A DNA stretch of 24,620 nt from a virus. The notes under the pieces were generated by a model, which saw only the letters and a program-made list of their open reading frames with translations, had not been told where the DNA came from and ran no database searches. The DNA lies in the IMG/VR virus record IMGVR_UViG_3300025165_000032, positions 1 through 24,620 of that record; one strand, 5' to 3'. Numbering within the stretch: the stretch's first letter is position 1; the number at the start of each line of letters is the position of its first letter. A program made the position numbers and the translations under genes. Below, one piece after another: positions 7,448 through 16,794 of this stretch.

Positions 7448-7870
7448 TTACGTCGCGGTCCAGACGAGCCCGGCCGTGTCGGCCGGCAGGAACTCGGCCG
7501 TCACCTCAGCGCGCGCATTGAGCGCACCCGAGAGACCGTTGTACGTGCGCAGCTTGACGTTGCCTGCGAGCTGCGGATTGGTCGCGGAGACCGCTGCCGA
7601 GGTAGGGCGGATCACGATCCCGACCGTCGTGGCGTTCTGGTAGATCGTCCACAGAATGTCGTGGGGACCACCGGCCGCGAAGTCCTGCGTGAACTGTGAA
7701 ACGACGCTGTCGGCGCGCTGCCCGACGAGCGACTCCTTCGTGTTGTTCGGGTTGAACCCTGAGACGTCTACCTCGTCCTTCTCGGACGGCGTGTCGATGT
7801 TGAAGCCGTAGTTCGACAGGTCCTCTCCGTCGACTTCGATGTAGACATCGGTGAGCAAGAACTTGCTCAT
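7448..7870 (-). CDS. Major tail protein
   Basis: A 140-residue protein from ATG 7870 with an AAGGAGGAG Shine-Dalgarno. Typical features of small siphoviral tail-tube subunits: FLLTDVYIEVDGEDLSNYGF at the start (a beta strand carrying the annotated 'DG-V/DLS' turn), an acidic loop DTPSEKDEVDVSGF, SVVSQFTQDFAAGGPHDILW in the middle, and a beta-rich C-terminus ending in NARAEVTAEFLPADTAGLVW. It lies between the tail terminator and the tail chaperones, which is the canonical position. It would polymerise as hexameric rings around the tape measure. It is shorter than lambda gpV but within the range of tail-tube proteins in phages of actinobacteria. Confidence 0.85.
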   Translation of the reverse strand: MSKFLLTDVYIEVDGEDLSNYGFNIDTPSEKDEVDVSGFNPNNTKESLVGQRADSVVSQFTQDFAAGGPHDILWTIYQNATTVGIVIRPTSAAVSATNPQLAGNVKLRTYNGLSGALNARAEVTAEFLPADTAGLVWTAT

Positions 7871-7898
7871 CGCTACTCCTCCTTGTGTGTTGGCCTGG

Positions 7899-8384
7899 TC
7901 ATGCGATGACGGTGAAAGCCCAGGTCGCGAGCAGAACGCGCGAGCCGTTGGTGAGCACGAACGGCGTCTGACCGCGGTACTCGGCGAAAGCCACGTTCTG
8001 AGCGGCAGCTGTCTGCCCGGTGGTCACAACGCCTTGGTCAGAGAGTCGCTTCGTCAGCGTCGGCGTCGCCTCGACTGTCGCCACGAGCGACGTCTCCCCG
8101 GTCGGCGCAAGCAACTTGTTCAGGAGCTTCTGCGCACCGATGTCCGTAACCAGCCCGAGGCAGGCCTCGACCAAGATCGTCCAGATCACGTCCTCGCGGC
8201 CGTAGGTGTGGAAGTCCATGCCTTCTGAATCGACACCGGCAACGAGCACAGCTGGAGGCGTCGGGTTGTCGAGCATGTACGCGCTCACCTGCCCGATAAG
8301 CGGTTGGTTGGGAGCGACCTCTACATCTCTCAGGGCAGCCAGATTCCCCGCGAGCGCCTCGCGGATCGTCTGCAGGTCTGCCAT
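7899..8384 (-). CDS. Tail terminator / tail completion-like protein
   Basis: A 161-residue protein from ATG 8384. The opening (LQTIREALAGNLAALRDVEV), the sequence SAYMLDNPTPPAVLVAGVDS with its N-P-T-P-P turn, and the segment RGREDVIWTILVEACLGLV-like TYGREDVIWTILVEACLGLV followed by D-I-G-A-Q-K-L-L form the pattern of neck/tail-terminator proteins encoded just before the major tail gene. Such proteins cap the growing tail tube and dock it to the connector. No catalytic motif is present. The family call rests on this pattern plus gene order, and a generic minor head-tail protein cannot be excluded. Confidence 0.7.
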   Translation of the reverse strand: MADLQTIREALAGNLAALRDVEVAPNQPLIGQVSAYMLDNPTPPAVLVAGVDSEGMDFHTYGREDVIWTILVEACLGLVTDIGAQKLLNKLLAPTGETSLVATVEATPTLTKRLSDQGVVTTGQTAAAQNVAFAEYRGQTPFVLTNGSRVLLATWAFTVIA

Positions 8385-8390
8385 GTGTCT

Positions 8391-8618
8391 CTAGGTGTCG
8401 GTGTCGGCGCTCTCAGGATCCGCAGACGCGGGTTCCACATTCGGCGCCTTGACGTTCTTCGGGTTGAGCTTCACTTCGGAGCGTTCGAGCAGGCGAATAG
8501 CCCCGCGAGCGAGGGCGCGCTGTTCCACGTCAGGCTCGAGCGTGGCCTCGAACTCCTTGCCGGGCTCGTGCTCGCGGTAGCGGTGTGGCCAATCGGGATT
8601 CACGCGATAGCGACTCAT
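8391..8618 (-). CDS. Small head-tail region protein, unknown function
   Basis: A 75-residue protein from ATG 8618, in an ATGA overlap with the connector gene. The N-terminal half is charged with a clear helical segment (EFEATLEPDVEQRALARGAI) and 'RLLERSEVKLNPKN'. The last 20 residues are a low-complexity Pro/Ala/Ser/Asp tail rich in acid. I do not recognise the family. Small proteins with a 'GxEFEAxLxPxxExRALARGxI' core are common between connector and tail terminator genes in phages of actinobacteria, so a joining or accessory role is plausible but unproven. Confidence 0.65.
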   Translation of the reverse strand: MSRYRVNPDWPHRYREHEPGKEFEATLEPDVEQRALARGAIRLLERSEVKLNPKNVKAPNVEPASADPESADTDT

Positions 8619-9211
8619 ACGAGCAGCGTCCTCCTTCCAAGACCCTTGAGCAGGAAGTTGATCTGCGGGTCGTTGCGGATGATGTAGGCGGCCGTTTCGC
8701 CGTTGAGCGCGAACCCCATCGGCATCGAGCGCTTGCGCTGGATCAACTGCTCGGCGATGAGTCCTGCCGCCTCGATGATCTGAAACGGAATGGAGGGCCA
8801 GCCGAAGATGCCCGACACTTCGACCGCTCCGGGGTATCGCGTTGGGAAACGGTGAGTGCCAGCGGGGCGCACGTTGATCTTCGTGTACGGCTGACTGTCG
8901 AGCGAAGCGTTCAGCGGCTCGAGCACGTAGTCCGTCGCCGCCCAGGTGATCTCGAAGGTGCCGTCGCCGTCCTCGTCCGTCTTGAGAGTGGTCAGCGACA
9001 CGAGATCGTTAATCGTGAGCGCCTTGGGATCGAGCGCCGTGTAGAGCCGCTCGACGTCCTCCTGATCCTGGCCGAACACGCGCCCGAGCTCCAAGTCGAG
9101 ACCTGCGCTCGCAGCAAGACACGCGTTCTCCGCGTCGTCGTCGAGGAAGGTGGTGCCTGCCGCCGCCAGTGTCTTCTTGAGTTCATCTGGATCCACGTAC
9201 AGCGAAGTCAC
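8615..9211 (-). CDS. Head-tail connector protein (gp6-like adaptor)
   Basis: A 198-residue protein from GTG 9211 (GTGA overlap with the GT2-TPR gene). Features of adaptor-type connectors: an N-terminal helical part (YVDPDELKKTLAAAGTTFLD, DAENACLAASAGLDLELGRV), a central strand-rich insertion describing a T-L-K-T-D-x-D-G-D-G motif (about 74-84), and a C-terminal helix (IEAAGLIAEQLIQRKRSMPM) followed by a short hydrophobic tail. Such proteins form a ring under the portal that joins it to the tail. The gene opens the connector-tail block. It is separated from the other head genes by the accessory island (9212-18359). Confidence 0.75.
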   Translation of the reverse strand: MTSLYVDPDELKKTLAAAGTTFLDDDAENACLAASAGLDLELGRVFGQDQEDVERLYTALDPKALTINDLVSLTTLKTDEDGDGTFEITWAATDYVLEPLNASLDSQPYTKINVRPAGTHRFPTRYPGAVEVSGIFGWPSIPFQIIEAAGLIAEQLIQRKRSMPMGFALNGETAAYIIRNDPQINFLLKGLGRRTLLV

Positions 9212-10269
9212 ACGAGCACCTCCTCTCGCTCACCGATCAACTCGTCGATCCACGTCTGGATGCCCTCGGGGATCTCCGTCGCCCGAAGATCGGTGAGGAT
9301 GCAGCGACCTTCCCACTCATCCCCGGCGCGCATCTCAGCAATGCCGAGTTCCATCGGAATCCCCCAGGCGTAAGTCGCGTGCTCGACGAAGAGACGGTCA
9401 TCGGGACGAGGGATCGCTGCCGCCTGACGCGCGAACATGAGCGCTGCGTCGTTCCAGCCGTTGACCCGGCACTGACGCGCGGCCACGTACAGCGGCTCGG
9501 CGCGCGTCGGACGTTCTTGCCATGCCTCAATGCAGGCGCCGATCGCGCCCTGCGGTTCGCGCTCGCACATGAGTCGAGCACGCCTGAGCTTGGCGACGAA
9601 GCGCTCCTGGTCGTAGCCTCCGAGCAGGATGCGTCGGCCGTACTCGCGCAGAGCGTCTGATGTTCGGCCCAGGTCGTCATAGGTCTGCGCGAGGTAGAAG
9701 CTCGAGCGCGCGTCGAGCGGATTCTTCTCCAGCTCGCGTTCCAGCAGCCGCGCGTCCTCTTCGAGCTTCCCCGGCCGCCAGCCGCCCGGTCGACGATCCT
9801 CGATCCGCAGACCACAGACGTCTTCGCTGTAGCGGCCGTCGCCGTCCTCGCAGGCGAGATAGGAATGGGCGACGCCGCGGTAGCTCCAGCGGCGCTTGCC
9901 CGAGACGAGCACCGGCAACACGTACTCCCACGATCCCTCGACGGTCGCGTGGTAGCACTCAGCCTCGCGTGGCTCGGGAGGTAGCTCGCCCTTGATCGTC
10001 ATATCCGCGTCGAGCATCAGGAACCAGTCGGCCTTACCGTGCGCGAGCCTTAGAAGCTCGCTGCGCGCCTGCCCGATCGACTCGAACGCGATGTCGTGGA
10101 ACTCGCCGGGGACGCCTGCGAGAGTCTCCTCCGTCACCTCGCGCGTCTTGTCGGTGGAGCCGGTGTCGCAGATGACCCAGTGGTCGATGCCGAGTGCGAG
10201 CGCTGAGCGCAGCGTCTCGAGAAGCCACTGCTCCTCGTCGCGAACGATCATTGCGAGGCAGATGCTCAT
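9208..10269 (-). CDS. Family 2 glycosyltransferase with TPR-like C-terminus
   Basis: A 353-residue enzyme from ATG 10269, in an ATGA overlap with the upstream fibre-like gene. Residues 1-160 are a GT-A/GT2 domain: SICLAMIVRDEEQWLLETLR, the nucleotide-sugar motif ICDTGSTDKT (34-42), and the metal-binding DAD in FLMLDADMTI (residues 87-89). A later H-S-Y-L segment (about 135-138) is usual in this subfamily. Residues about 165-300 are helical repeats with TPR character (NPLDARSSFYLAQTYDDLGR; an A-x-Y/A pattern repeated). GT2-TPR proteins modify peptides and polysaccharides; the repeats may grip a protein acceptor. The gene follows structural genes and precedes the connector. Its protein substrate is unknown; a virion fibre is a good candidate. 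Confidence 0.85.
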   Translation of the reverse strand: MSICLAMIVRDEEQWLLETLRSALALGIDHWVICDTGSTDKTREVTEETLAGVPGEFHDIAFESIGQARSELLRLAHGKADWFLMLDADMTIKGELPPEPREAECYHATVEGSWEYVLPVLVSGKRRWSYRGVAHSYLACEDGDGRYSEDVCGLRIEDRRPGGWRPGKLEEDARLLERELEKNPLDARSSFYLAQTYDDLGRTSDALREYGRRILLGGYDQERFVAKLRRARLMCEREPQGAIGACIEAWQERPTRAEPLYVAARQCRVNGWNDAALMFARQAAAIPRPDDRLFVEHATYAWGIPMELGIAEMRAGDEWEGRCILTDLRATEIPEGIQTWIDELIGEREEVLV

Positions 10270-10916
10270 ATGTCGTAGAAGCCCTGCACTTGGAAAAACT
10301 TGTTGCCTGAGGCAGTCCATGAGGCGTTTGCCAAATCCTTGTTTGCCGTGGCAGTCGCACTCGCGGCGGGGAAATTAAACTTGGCCGGCGCCGTCATGTT
10401 CACACCGTTGTCTTGACCGCGACAGGGGACGACCTGAGCTGTGACGCAAGTAATGGGCAGCGTGCAAGAGACGCTAGTAGCGTTGCTGGTACCGACATTC
10501 GTCGCGATTGTGATCCAGCATTGATTGCCTACTACCGCGAACTTAGCGAGCGTCACGCCTGGATCGGCAGACCATCCAGTTAGCGTCGGCGTGTAGTTGA
10601 AGTATCCCGGATACCCCTGCGGGTTGGCCGCATACGAGTAGGAGTTCGCGCTGATCGCGGCGTTGGCAAGCGTGTAGTCGGTGCCGCCGGTGATCGTGAC
10701 GGTCGTCGTTCCGGCGGCGTGCAACGAAGCCACGACGACGAAATACTTGACCGTCGTTTGGGTGAGTTTAAGCCGTGTGCCTTTCGAGAACACGGCCGTC
10801 CGGTCGCCTGTGACGGTGAAGGTCGTGGCCGAGACATATGTCCAGGTTGCAGCGGTGTCGTCGGTCCAGCCGTCGGTCGCAGCAGCGCTCGCCGCCGGTA
10901 GCTCGAACGCCGACAC
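10266..10916 (-). CDS. Fibre-like minor structural protein
   Basis: A 216-residue protein that I start at GTG 10916, which follows an AGGAG ribosome site 5 nt upstream. The same frame continues upstream only as Arg/Ser-rich shadow of the preceding gene, so a longer version is unlikely. It is beta-rich, with Thr, Ala and aromatic residues (TTFTVTGDRTAVFSKGTRLK, TTVKYFVVVASLHAAGTTTV, ITGGTDYTLANAAISANSYS), a motif series seen in many phage tail-fibre/appendage proteins. The C-terminal half contains GNQCWITIATNVGTSNATSV and a Cys pair region (CTLPITCVTAQVVPC). No enzyme motif. With the collagen-like protein upstream it may form a fibre or head-decoration complex. Confidence 0.7.
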   Translation of the reverse strand: MSAFELPAASAAATDGWTDDTAATWTYVSATTFTVTGDRTAVFSKGTRLKLTQTTVKYFVVVASLHAAGTTTVTITGGTDYTLANAAISANSYSYAANPQGYPGYFNYTPTLTGWSADPGVTLAKFAVVGNQCWITIATNVGTSNATSVSCTLPITCVTAQVVPCRGQDNGVNMTAPAKFNFPAASATATANKDLANASWTASGNKFFQVQGFYDI

Positions 10917-10923
10917 TCTTCTC

Positions 10924-11184
10924 CTACGCGCTCGCGAAGTTCGCTGCCAGGGCTGCCGAGCGCTTGCGCTGCGTCGCCTGCGAGTCCGCGGCCAGGTCGG
11001 CGAACACCGCGACGTTGCGCTGCCCGGAGATCGCCTCTGCCGAGGCATCGGCCAAGACTGCCGCGAGCTCAGCATCGGTGAGCGTGATCCCGTCCTTGTA
11101 CGAGTAAGCATCGACGTCAGTGCCGCCCGCGTTGATGTTCACGAGCTGTGCATCCGAGCCGTTAACGACCGTGTACGTTGCGAT
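10924..11184 (-). CDS. Small structural protein whose start is disrupted by an HNH insertion
   Basis: The frame reads sensibly from codon ATC 11184 (ATYTVVNGSDAQLVNINAGG) to TAG 10924, 86 residues, rich in Ala/Asp (TLTDAELAAVLADASAEAIS, NVAVFADLAADSQATQ). The region before it carries an AGGGAGG Shine-Dalgarno 8 nt from ATC. ATC is a very rare start and may derive from an ATG lost by mutation. A GTG at 11142 that overlaps the HNH stop (GTGA) could rescue a shorter 72-residue form. The opening ATYTV is identical to the first residues of the upstream HNH protein, and a 14-bp DNA repeat underlies this. The function is not recognised; its neighbours suggest a fibre or capsid accessory role. Confidence 0.65.
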   Translation of the reverse strand: MATYTVVNGSDAQLVNINAGGTDVDAYSYKDGITLTDAELAAVLADASAEAISGQRNVAVFADLAADSQATQRKRSAALAANFASA

Positions 11185-11648
11185 GGTAATCGCCTCCCTA
11201 GTTCGGCTCGGAGTCGCTCGTTCTCCTTCTTGAGCCGCTCATTTTCGGCCTTCAGATGAGCGAGGCCATTGCGGTGGTGACAGTCACGACACAGCAAGTC
11301 GCACTTCAGCAATTCTGCGATGAGTGGCTCGTCTGCTCCCGCAACTAGCAGAGCGACAGCCTTATGCTTTTCTTCAGGATCGCGATGGTGCCAGTGAAAA
11401 TCTCGTGATCTTCGCTCATATGCAGCACCGCACCGCTCACATGCCCAGCCACGCCTAAGAGCCTCAGCATCAACTATCGCGAAACCACGATCACGAGCAC
11501 GATCCATCCTCTCAGCCTTCTTTACACGGCAGCTCCATGTGCTCTTCTTGCCGTTGTAGTCCATCGGCTCACGGTGAAGCTTGCAAAGCGGACGGTCATC
11601 AATCATCTCGTCCGTTTTGCCACATCGCTCTACCGTGTACGTTGCCAA
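11139..11648 (-). CDS. HNH homing-type endonuclease
   Basis: A 169-residue protein from TTG 11648, which has a superb AAAGGAGGAAGACC Shine-Dalgarno. After an N-terminal ATYTV it contains MDDRPLC-like IDDRPLCKLHREPMDYNGKK and CERCGA (about 70-75), then the HNH core FHWHHRDPEEKHKAV (about 84-98) and CDLLCRDCHHRNG (114-126), i.e. two Cys-x-x-Cys zinc pairs around the catalytic HH. A leucine-zipper-like stretch follows (LKAENERLKKENERLRAEL). The last ~16 residues (PSQRTRSLTARMHSS) are the out-of-frame reading of the start of the next gene, so the protein appears to have lost its own stop. It sits between the collagen fibre and the small structural gene. Its spread mechanism (free-standing homing endonuclease) is inference. 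Confidence 0.85.
   Translation of the reverse strand: MATYTVERCGKTDEMIDDRPLCKLHREPMDYNGKKSTWSCRVKKAERMDRARDRGFAIVDAEALRRGWACERCGAAYERRSRDFHWHHRDPEEKHKAVALLVAGADEPLIAELLKCDLLCRDCHHRNGLAHLKAENERLKKENERLRAELGRRLPSQRTRSLTARMHSS
11168..11181 (-). repeat. 14-bp direct repeat, copy 2 (target-gene side)
   Basis: Identical to 11632-11645. Here it opens the small structural gene, preceded by ATC instead of TTG. Counting the flanking bases, 18 of 20 positions match between copies. The pair looks like a duplication created when the HNH gene entered the start of this gene. Confidence 0.9.
11632..11645 (-). repeat. 14-bp direct repeat, copy 1 (HNH side)
   Basis: GCAACGTACACGGT on the minus strand, codons 2-6 of the HNH gene (ATYTV). 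The same 14 bp recurs at 11168-11181, 464 bp away, in the same orientation. Upstream of both copies lie a Shine-Dalgarno and a shared ACC, so the repeated unit is a gene-start region. Confidence 0.9.
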
Positions 11649-11661
11649 GGTCTTCCTCCTT

Positions 11662-14460
<2,799 letters not shown>

Positions 14461-14461
14461 A

Positions 14462-14860
14462 TCACCTTGTCACTTCTGGAGAGACCACGAACTTGCCCAT
14501 CAGCAGTCGCCGCACCTGCCCGCCGGCCGGCACCATCTCGAGGTCGTAGCGCCAGCGACGATCGAACGGCGTGGCAGGAAGCGCGGCCGTCACCGTGGCT
14601 GACATCTCAAGCAGGATCTCGCCGTCCGCGCCGCCGAGGGTGATGTCTCCCTCAGCGGTTACATCCTCGGCCGTCGCCAGCGTGACGATGACGAGGGAGG
14701 ACTCGATGCGCTTGCGTACCTTCATGCGCGCCGTGTAGCCCGTGTTGTCGATCGGGACGTCCAGCTCGTCTTTCCAGATGAGCAGCTTCGCGAAGTACGC
14801 CCCTTGCGTCACATCGAGATCGAAGACGGCAGGGGTTCCGGCGAGCTCGACGGTCGACAC
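14462..14860 (-). CDS. Small beta-rich structural protein beside the fibre
   Basis: A 132-residue protein from GTG 14860, sharing one base with the WbqC-like stop. Its opening ([20 protein letters not shown]) followed by [20 protein letters not shown] matches a recurring phage domain of the type 'F-x-V-x-Q-G-A-x-F-x-x-x-x-x-W-K-D...D-x-T-G-Y-T-A-R-M'. This domain is found in small proteins next to tail-fibre/baseplate genes and is reminiscent of the N-terminal domain of BppU-like proteins. The C-terminus is also strand-like ([20 protein letters not shown]). It directly precedes the collagen-like fibre gene, so it may anchor the fibre to the particle. No enzymatic residues are seen. Confidence 0.65.
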   Translation of the reverse strand: MSTVELAGTPAVFDLDVTQGAYFAKLLIWKDELDVPIDNTGYTARMKVRKRIESSLVIVTLATAEDVTAEGDITLGGADGEILLEMSATVTAALPATPFDRRWRYDLEMVPAGGQVRRLLMGKFVVSPEVTR

Positions 14861-15513
14861 TAGGCCGCCACCTCCAGACGTTGCTCGACGAGAGCGAGGG
14901 CACAGGGGTTGTCCCCCTGATGCGACCAGTACGCAACCTCGATGCCCATCTCATCGAAAGGCTCCTCCGACAGGTACTTCTTGCCGCTTGGCCCGCTGAG
15001 GTACACATCCCCACCAAGCTCCGCGACCATCGAGGCGAGCTGCCACGAGATCGGCTTAAGTGCTTCCTTGTCGTCAGAGACGACGGGAACGGTATGGCCA
15101 CCGGCGAGGTGAGACTGGAACGCCCAGAGAATGTCCGGCGCTAGTTCTCTGAGAACGATGTCGAGGATCGCGACGTTCAGCCCCACGAGCAACTTGTACG
15201 GACGCAGGATCTCGCGACAGACCGCGGCCGTCGCATCACCCGGCCAGGCGTCGACCAGCCCGCGGATGAGCGGCTCGCGCCAGTCCTTCGCAGGCTCGCC
15301 GATGCGTACGCGGTTGATCGGCTTGAACGCGCAGTGTCGCTCAACCGGGACGGTGAGCCAGCGGCCGTCGGGCAACTTGTTCCTGTTCGTCCAGCCGTTC
15401 TTCGTGAACTGCACCTCGTCGAGCAGGATCACGGCGTCAGACGCTTTGATCTTCGAGACGATAGAACCCGCGTAGAGGAAGTTCGGCTGGTGCGCAGTCA
15501 CGACGAACGTCAT
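14860..15513 (-). CDS. WbqC-like family protein
   Basis: A 217-residue protein from ATG 15513 (ATGA overlap with the second methyltransferase). The first 60 residues carry the family signature: TAHQPNFLYAGSIVSKIKAS, then VILLDEVQFTKNGWTNRNKL and WLTVPVE. HQPN, the D-E-V-Q-F segment and N-R-N-K/R are the conserved positions of WbqC-like proteins, which occur in bacterial O-antigen and capsule gene clusters and whose reaction is poorly defined. The C-terminus includes GGDVYLSGPSGKKYL, also typical. It lies in a tight operon with glycosyltransferase and methyltransferase genes, which supports a part in making or attaching a modified sugar. The family assignment is confident; the biochemical function is not. 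Confidence 0.88.
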   Translation of the reverse strand: MTFVVTAHQPNFLYAGSIVSKIKASDAVILLDEVQFTKNGWTNRNKLPDGRWLTVPVERHCAFKPINRVRIGEPAKDWREPLIRGLVDAWPGDATAAVCREILRPYKLLVGLNVAILDIVLRELAPDILWAFQSHLAGGHTVPVVSDDKEALKPISWQLASMVAELGGDVYLSGPSGKKYLSEEPFDEMGIEVAYWSHQGDNPCALALVEQRLEVAA

Positions 15514-16073
15514 CTCCGCAGCACCACCAGCACGTCGTTTTCGAGATAGCTCGCGTCGAGCGTGAACGTCGAGCAGCCGAGTCGCCGCGCAAGCTCAATC
15601 AGGTCTTCGGGCGCGTAGCGCAGGCAGGTCGCGTCGTGACCGCGGTAGACGCTGAGCGCGAGGGCCTGTCGCGTGTGCTCCGTCCACAACTCCGAGACAC
15701 GCTCCCAGGTTCGCTCCTTCGTCCAGCCATCGGCCAGGTTGAACGGCCCGATTGCCACGACGAAGTCGAACAGATCGTTCGGTAGCGACTCGAGCGGACG
15801 CGCGCGCGGGTGCTCGTGAACCATGCGATCGAGCATCCCCGGTGCCCAGTCGTAGCCGTGGTAGAGAACGGCTGGCGGGAGAAACTCACAGAAGCGCCCG
15901 GAGCCGCAGCCGAAGTCGAGAAGGGTGTCATCCTCGCGTAGCTCGAGGTGGCGCAGCACGGCGAGGAAGCGGCGCGTCTGTCCGCCCTCAGACCAGAGCG
16001 CGGCCTCCCATGAGGCAGGCCGAAGCGCCCGCTCGCTCCATGCGCGCGGGCTGTTCTCGACGAGAGTGGTCAT
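15510..16073 (-). CDS. Class I SAM-dependent methyltransferase (second of pair)
   Basis: A 187-residue enzyme from ATG 16073. Motif I (LLDFGCGSGRF, residues 51-61) binds SAM. It is followed by an acidic end of strand 2 (YHGYDWAPGMLDRM) and motif-IV-like VVAIGPFNLADG (about 103-114). The frame is open further upstream, but that part is a shadow of the small coupled gene and the first methyltransferase. ATG 16073 overlaps the stop of that small gene (ATGA), which fixes the start. No RNA- or DNA-specific target domain is seen (no N/D-PP-Y/W). The core is the small-molecule/sugar type. Its likely job is methylation of a sugar or fibre-linked glycan; substrate unknown. Confidence 0.82.
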   Translation of the reverse strand: MTTLVENSPRAWSERALRPASWEAALWSEGGQTRRFLAVLRHLELREDDTLLDFGCGSGRFCEFLPPAVLYHGYDWAPGMLDRMVHEHPRARPLESLPNDLFDFVVAIGPFNLADGWTKERTWERVSELWTEHTRQALALSVYRGHDATCLRYAPEDLIELARRLGCSTFTLDASYLENDVLVVLRR

Positions 16074-16195
16074 CGCTTCCGGGGTCTCTTGATGGACTGT
16101 GGTACGTGACGCTTCTCCCACCGCCGTCGCGCGCGTTCGCGCTGGAGCTGCTCGCGTGAGCGCCACGGCGTCGTAGTGGCAGGGACGCTGCTCAC
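16070..16195 (-). CDS. Overlooked 41-residue basic protein between two methyltransferases
   Basis: An open frame of 41 codons plus stop from GTG 16195 to TGA 16070. Its start overlaps the first methyltransferase stop (GTGA) and its stop overlaps the second methyltransferase start (ATGA), so it fills the 118-nt gap with 4-nt coupling at both ends. The peptide begins SSVPATTTPWRSREQLQRER, is strongly basic in its centre and tail (ARRRWEKRH and KRPRKR), and has two Trp. It is too short for default gene-calling cutoffs. Possible roles are an RNA/DNA-binding or membrane-proximal accessory peptide, or a coupling leader for the second methyltransferase. The coding status is inferred from the double overlap and composition; no homologue is recognised. 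Confidence 0.6.
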   Translation of the reverse strand: MSSVPATTTPWRSREQLQRERARRRWEKRHVPQSIKRPRKR

Positions 16196-16794
16196 CAGGA
16201 ATCACCGCGCCTTCGCGTCTCGCAGATGTGGATGCCCTGGCGCTCGGTGCCGACCATGACCCAGCGGCGGAAGTGGAGCAGACGGTCGTAACGCTTCCAG
16301 ATCTCCGAGACGGACCGGAAGACGCGCACATGCGACTCGGAATCGAAGTTCGGAACGGAGAAGATGAAGCGATGGCCTGGCGGGATCCTGCGCACGAGCT
16401 CGCGGTCCTCCTCGATGTGTTCGAGGACCTCGGTGCAGACGTAGACCGCGTTGCCTGACCGCAACGGGTCCGGCCGCCAGTCCATGAGATCGCAGAGCAG
16501 CCACTCTGGTGGCGGTGCATCCGCGTGCCGCGGCTTTACGTAACTCGCCGATTCGAGCAACGCCATCTGGCTCCAGTCGATGCCCGTGACGCGGCCGTAG
16601 TGGTTCCGGCGGTACAGAAGCTCGAGGAAACGCCCGGTGCCGCAGCCGAGGTCGACAACCTCCTCGTGCGGGTCGATCATCTGCGCGACCTCGAGATAGG
16701 TCGTGAACCAGGGCGAATCCTCGAGCGGGATCATGGAGGGCGCATCCGCTTCGGTCATCGCGACGTCGTACCAGGCCGCGTCGTAGGTGGTCAC
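16192..16794 (-). CDS. Class I SAM-dependent methyltransferase (first of pair)
   Basis: A 200-residue enzyme from GTG 16794, GTGA-overlapping the glycosyltransferase stop. Motif I is VVDLGCGTGRF (46-56), motif II has GIDWSQMAL (73-81), then LLCDLMDWRPD (99-109), and a motif-IV-like YVCTEVLEHIEED (118-130). This is the pattern of Methyltransf_11/12/23-type enzymes often found in sugar and lipid modification loci. The GC-rich, compact sequence is like its neighbours. It differs from the second methyltransferase in motifs and probably has a different position or substrate. Substrate unknown; a sugar O-methyltransferase is favoured by context (inference). Confidence 0.86.
   Translation of the reverse strand: MTTYDAAWYDVAMTEADAPSMIPLEDSPWFTTYLEVAQMIDPHEEVVDLGCGTGRFLELLYRRNHYGRVTGIDWSQMALLESASYVKPRHADAPPPEWLLCDLMDWRPDPLRSGNAVYVCTEVLEHIEEDRELVRRIPPGHRFIFSVPNFDSESHVRVFRSVSEIWKRYDRLLHFRRWVMVGTERQGIHICETRRRGDSW

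Noticed and set aside
10917-11111. Upstream extension of the fibre-like protein
   Set aside because: Arg/Ser-rich shadow of the small structural gene; GTG 10916 has an AGGAG site and follows that gene's stop.
11139-11648. Self-splicing intron or intein containing the HNH gene
   Set aside because: The flanks are a duplicated 14-bp sequence, not contiguous exon halves. No intein splicing motifs and no group I core were seen, and the insertion is too short for an ORF plus a ribozyme.
16074-16520. Upstream extension of the second methyltransferase to 336 residues
   Set aside because: The extra part reads as Ser/Arg/Thr-rich shadow of the first methyltransferase. ATG 16073 has the operon's standard overlap.
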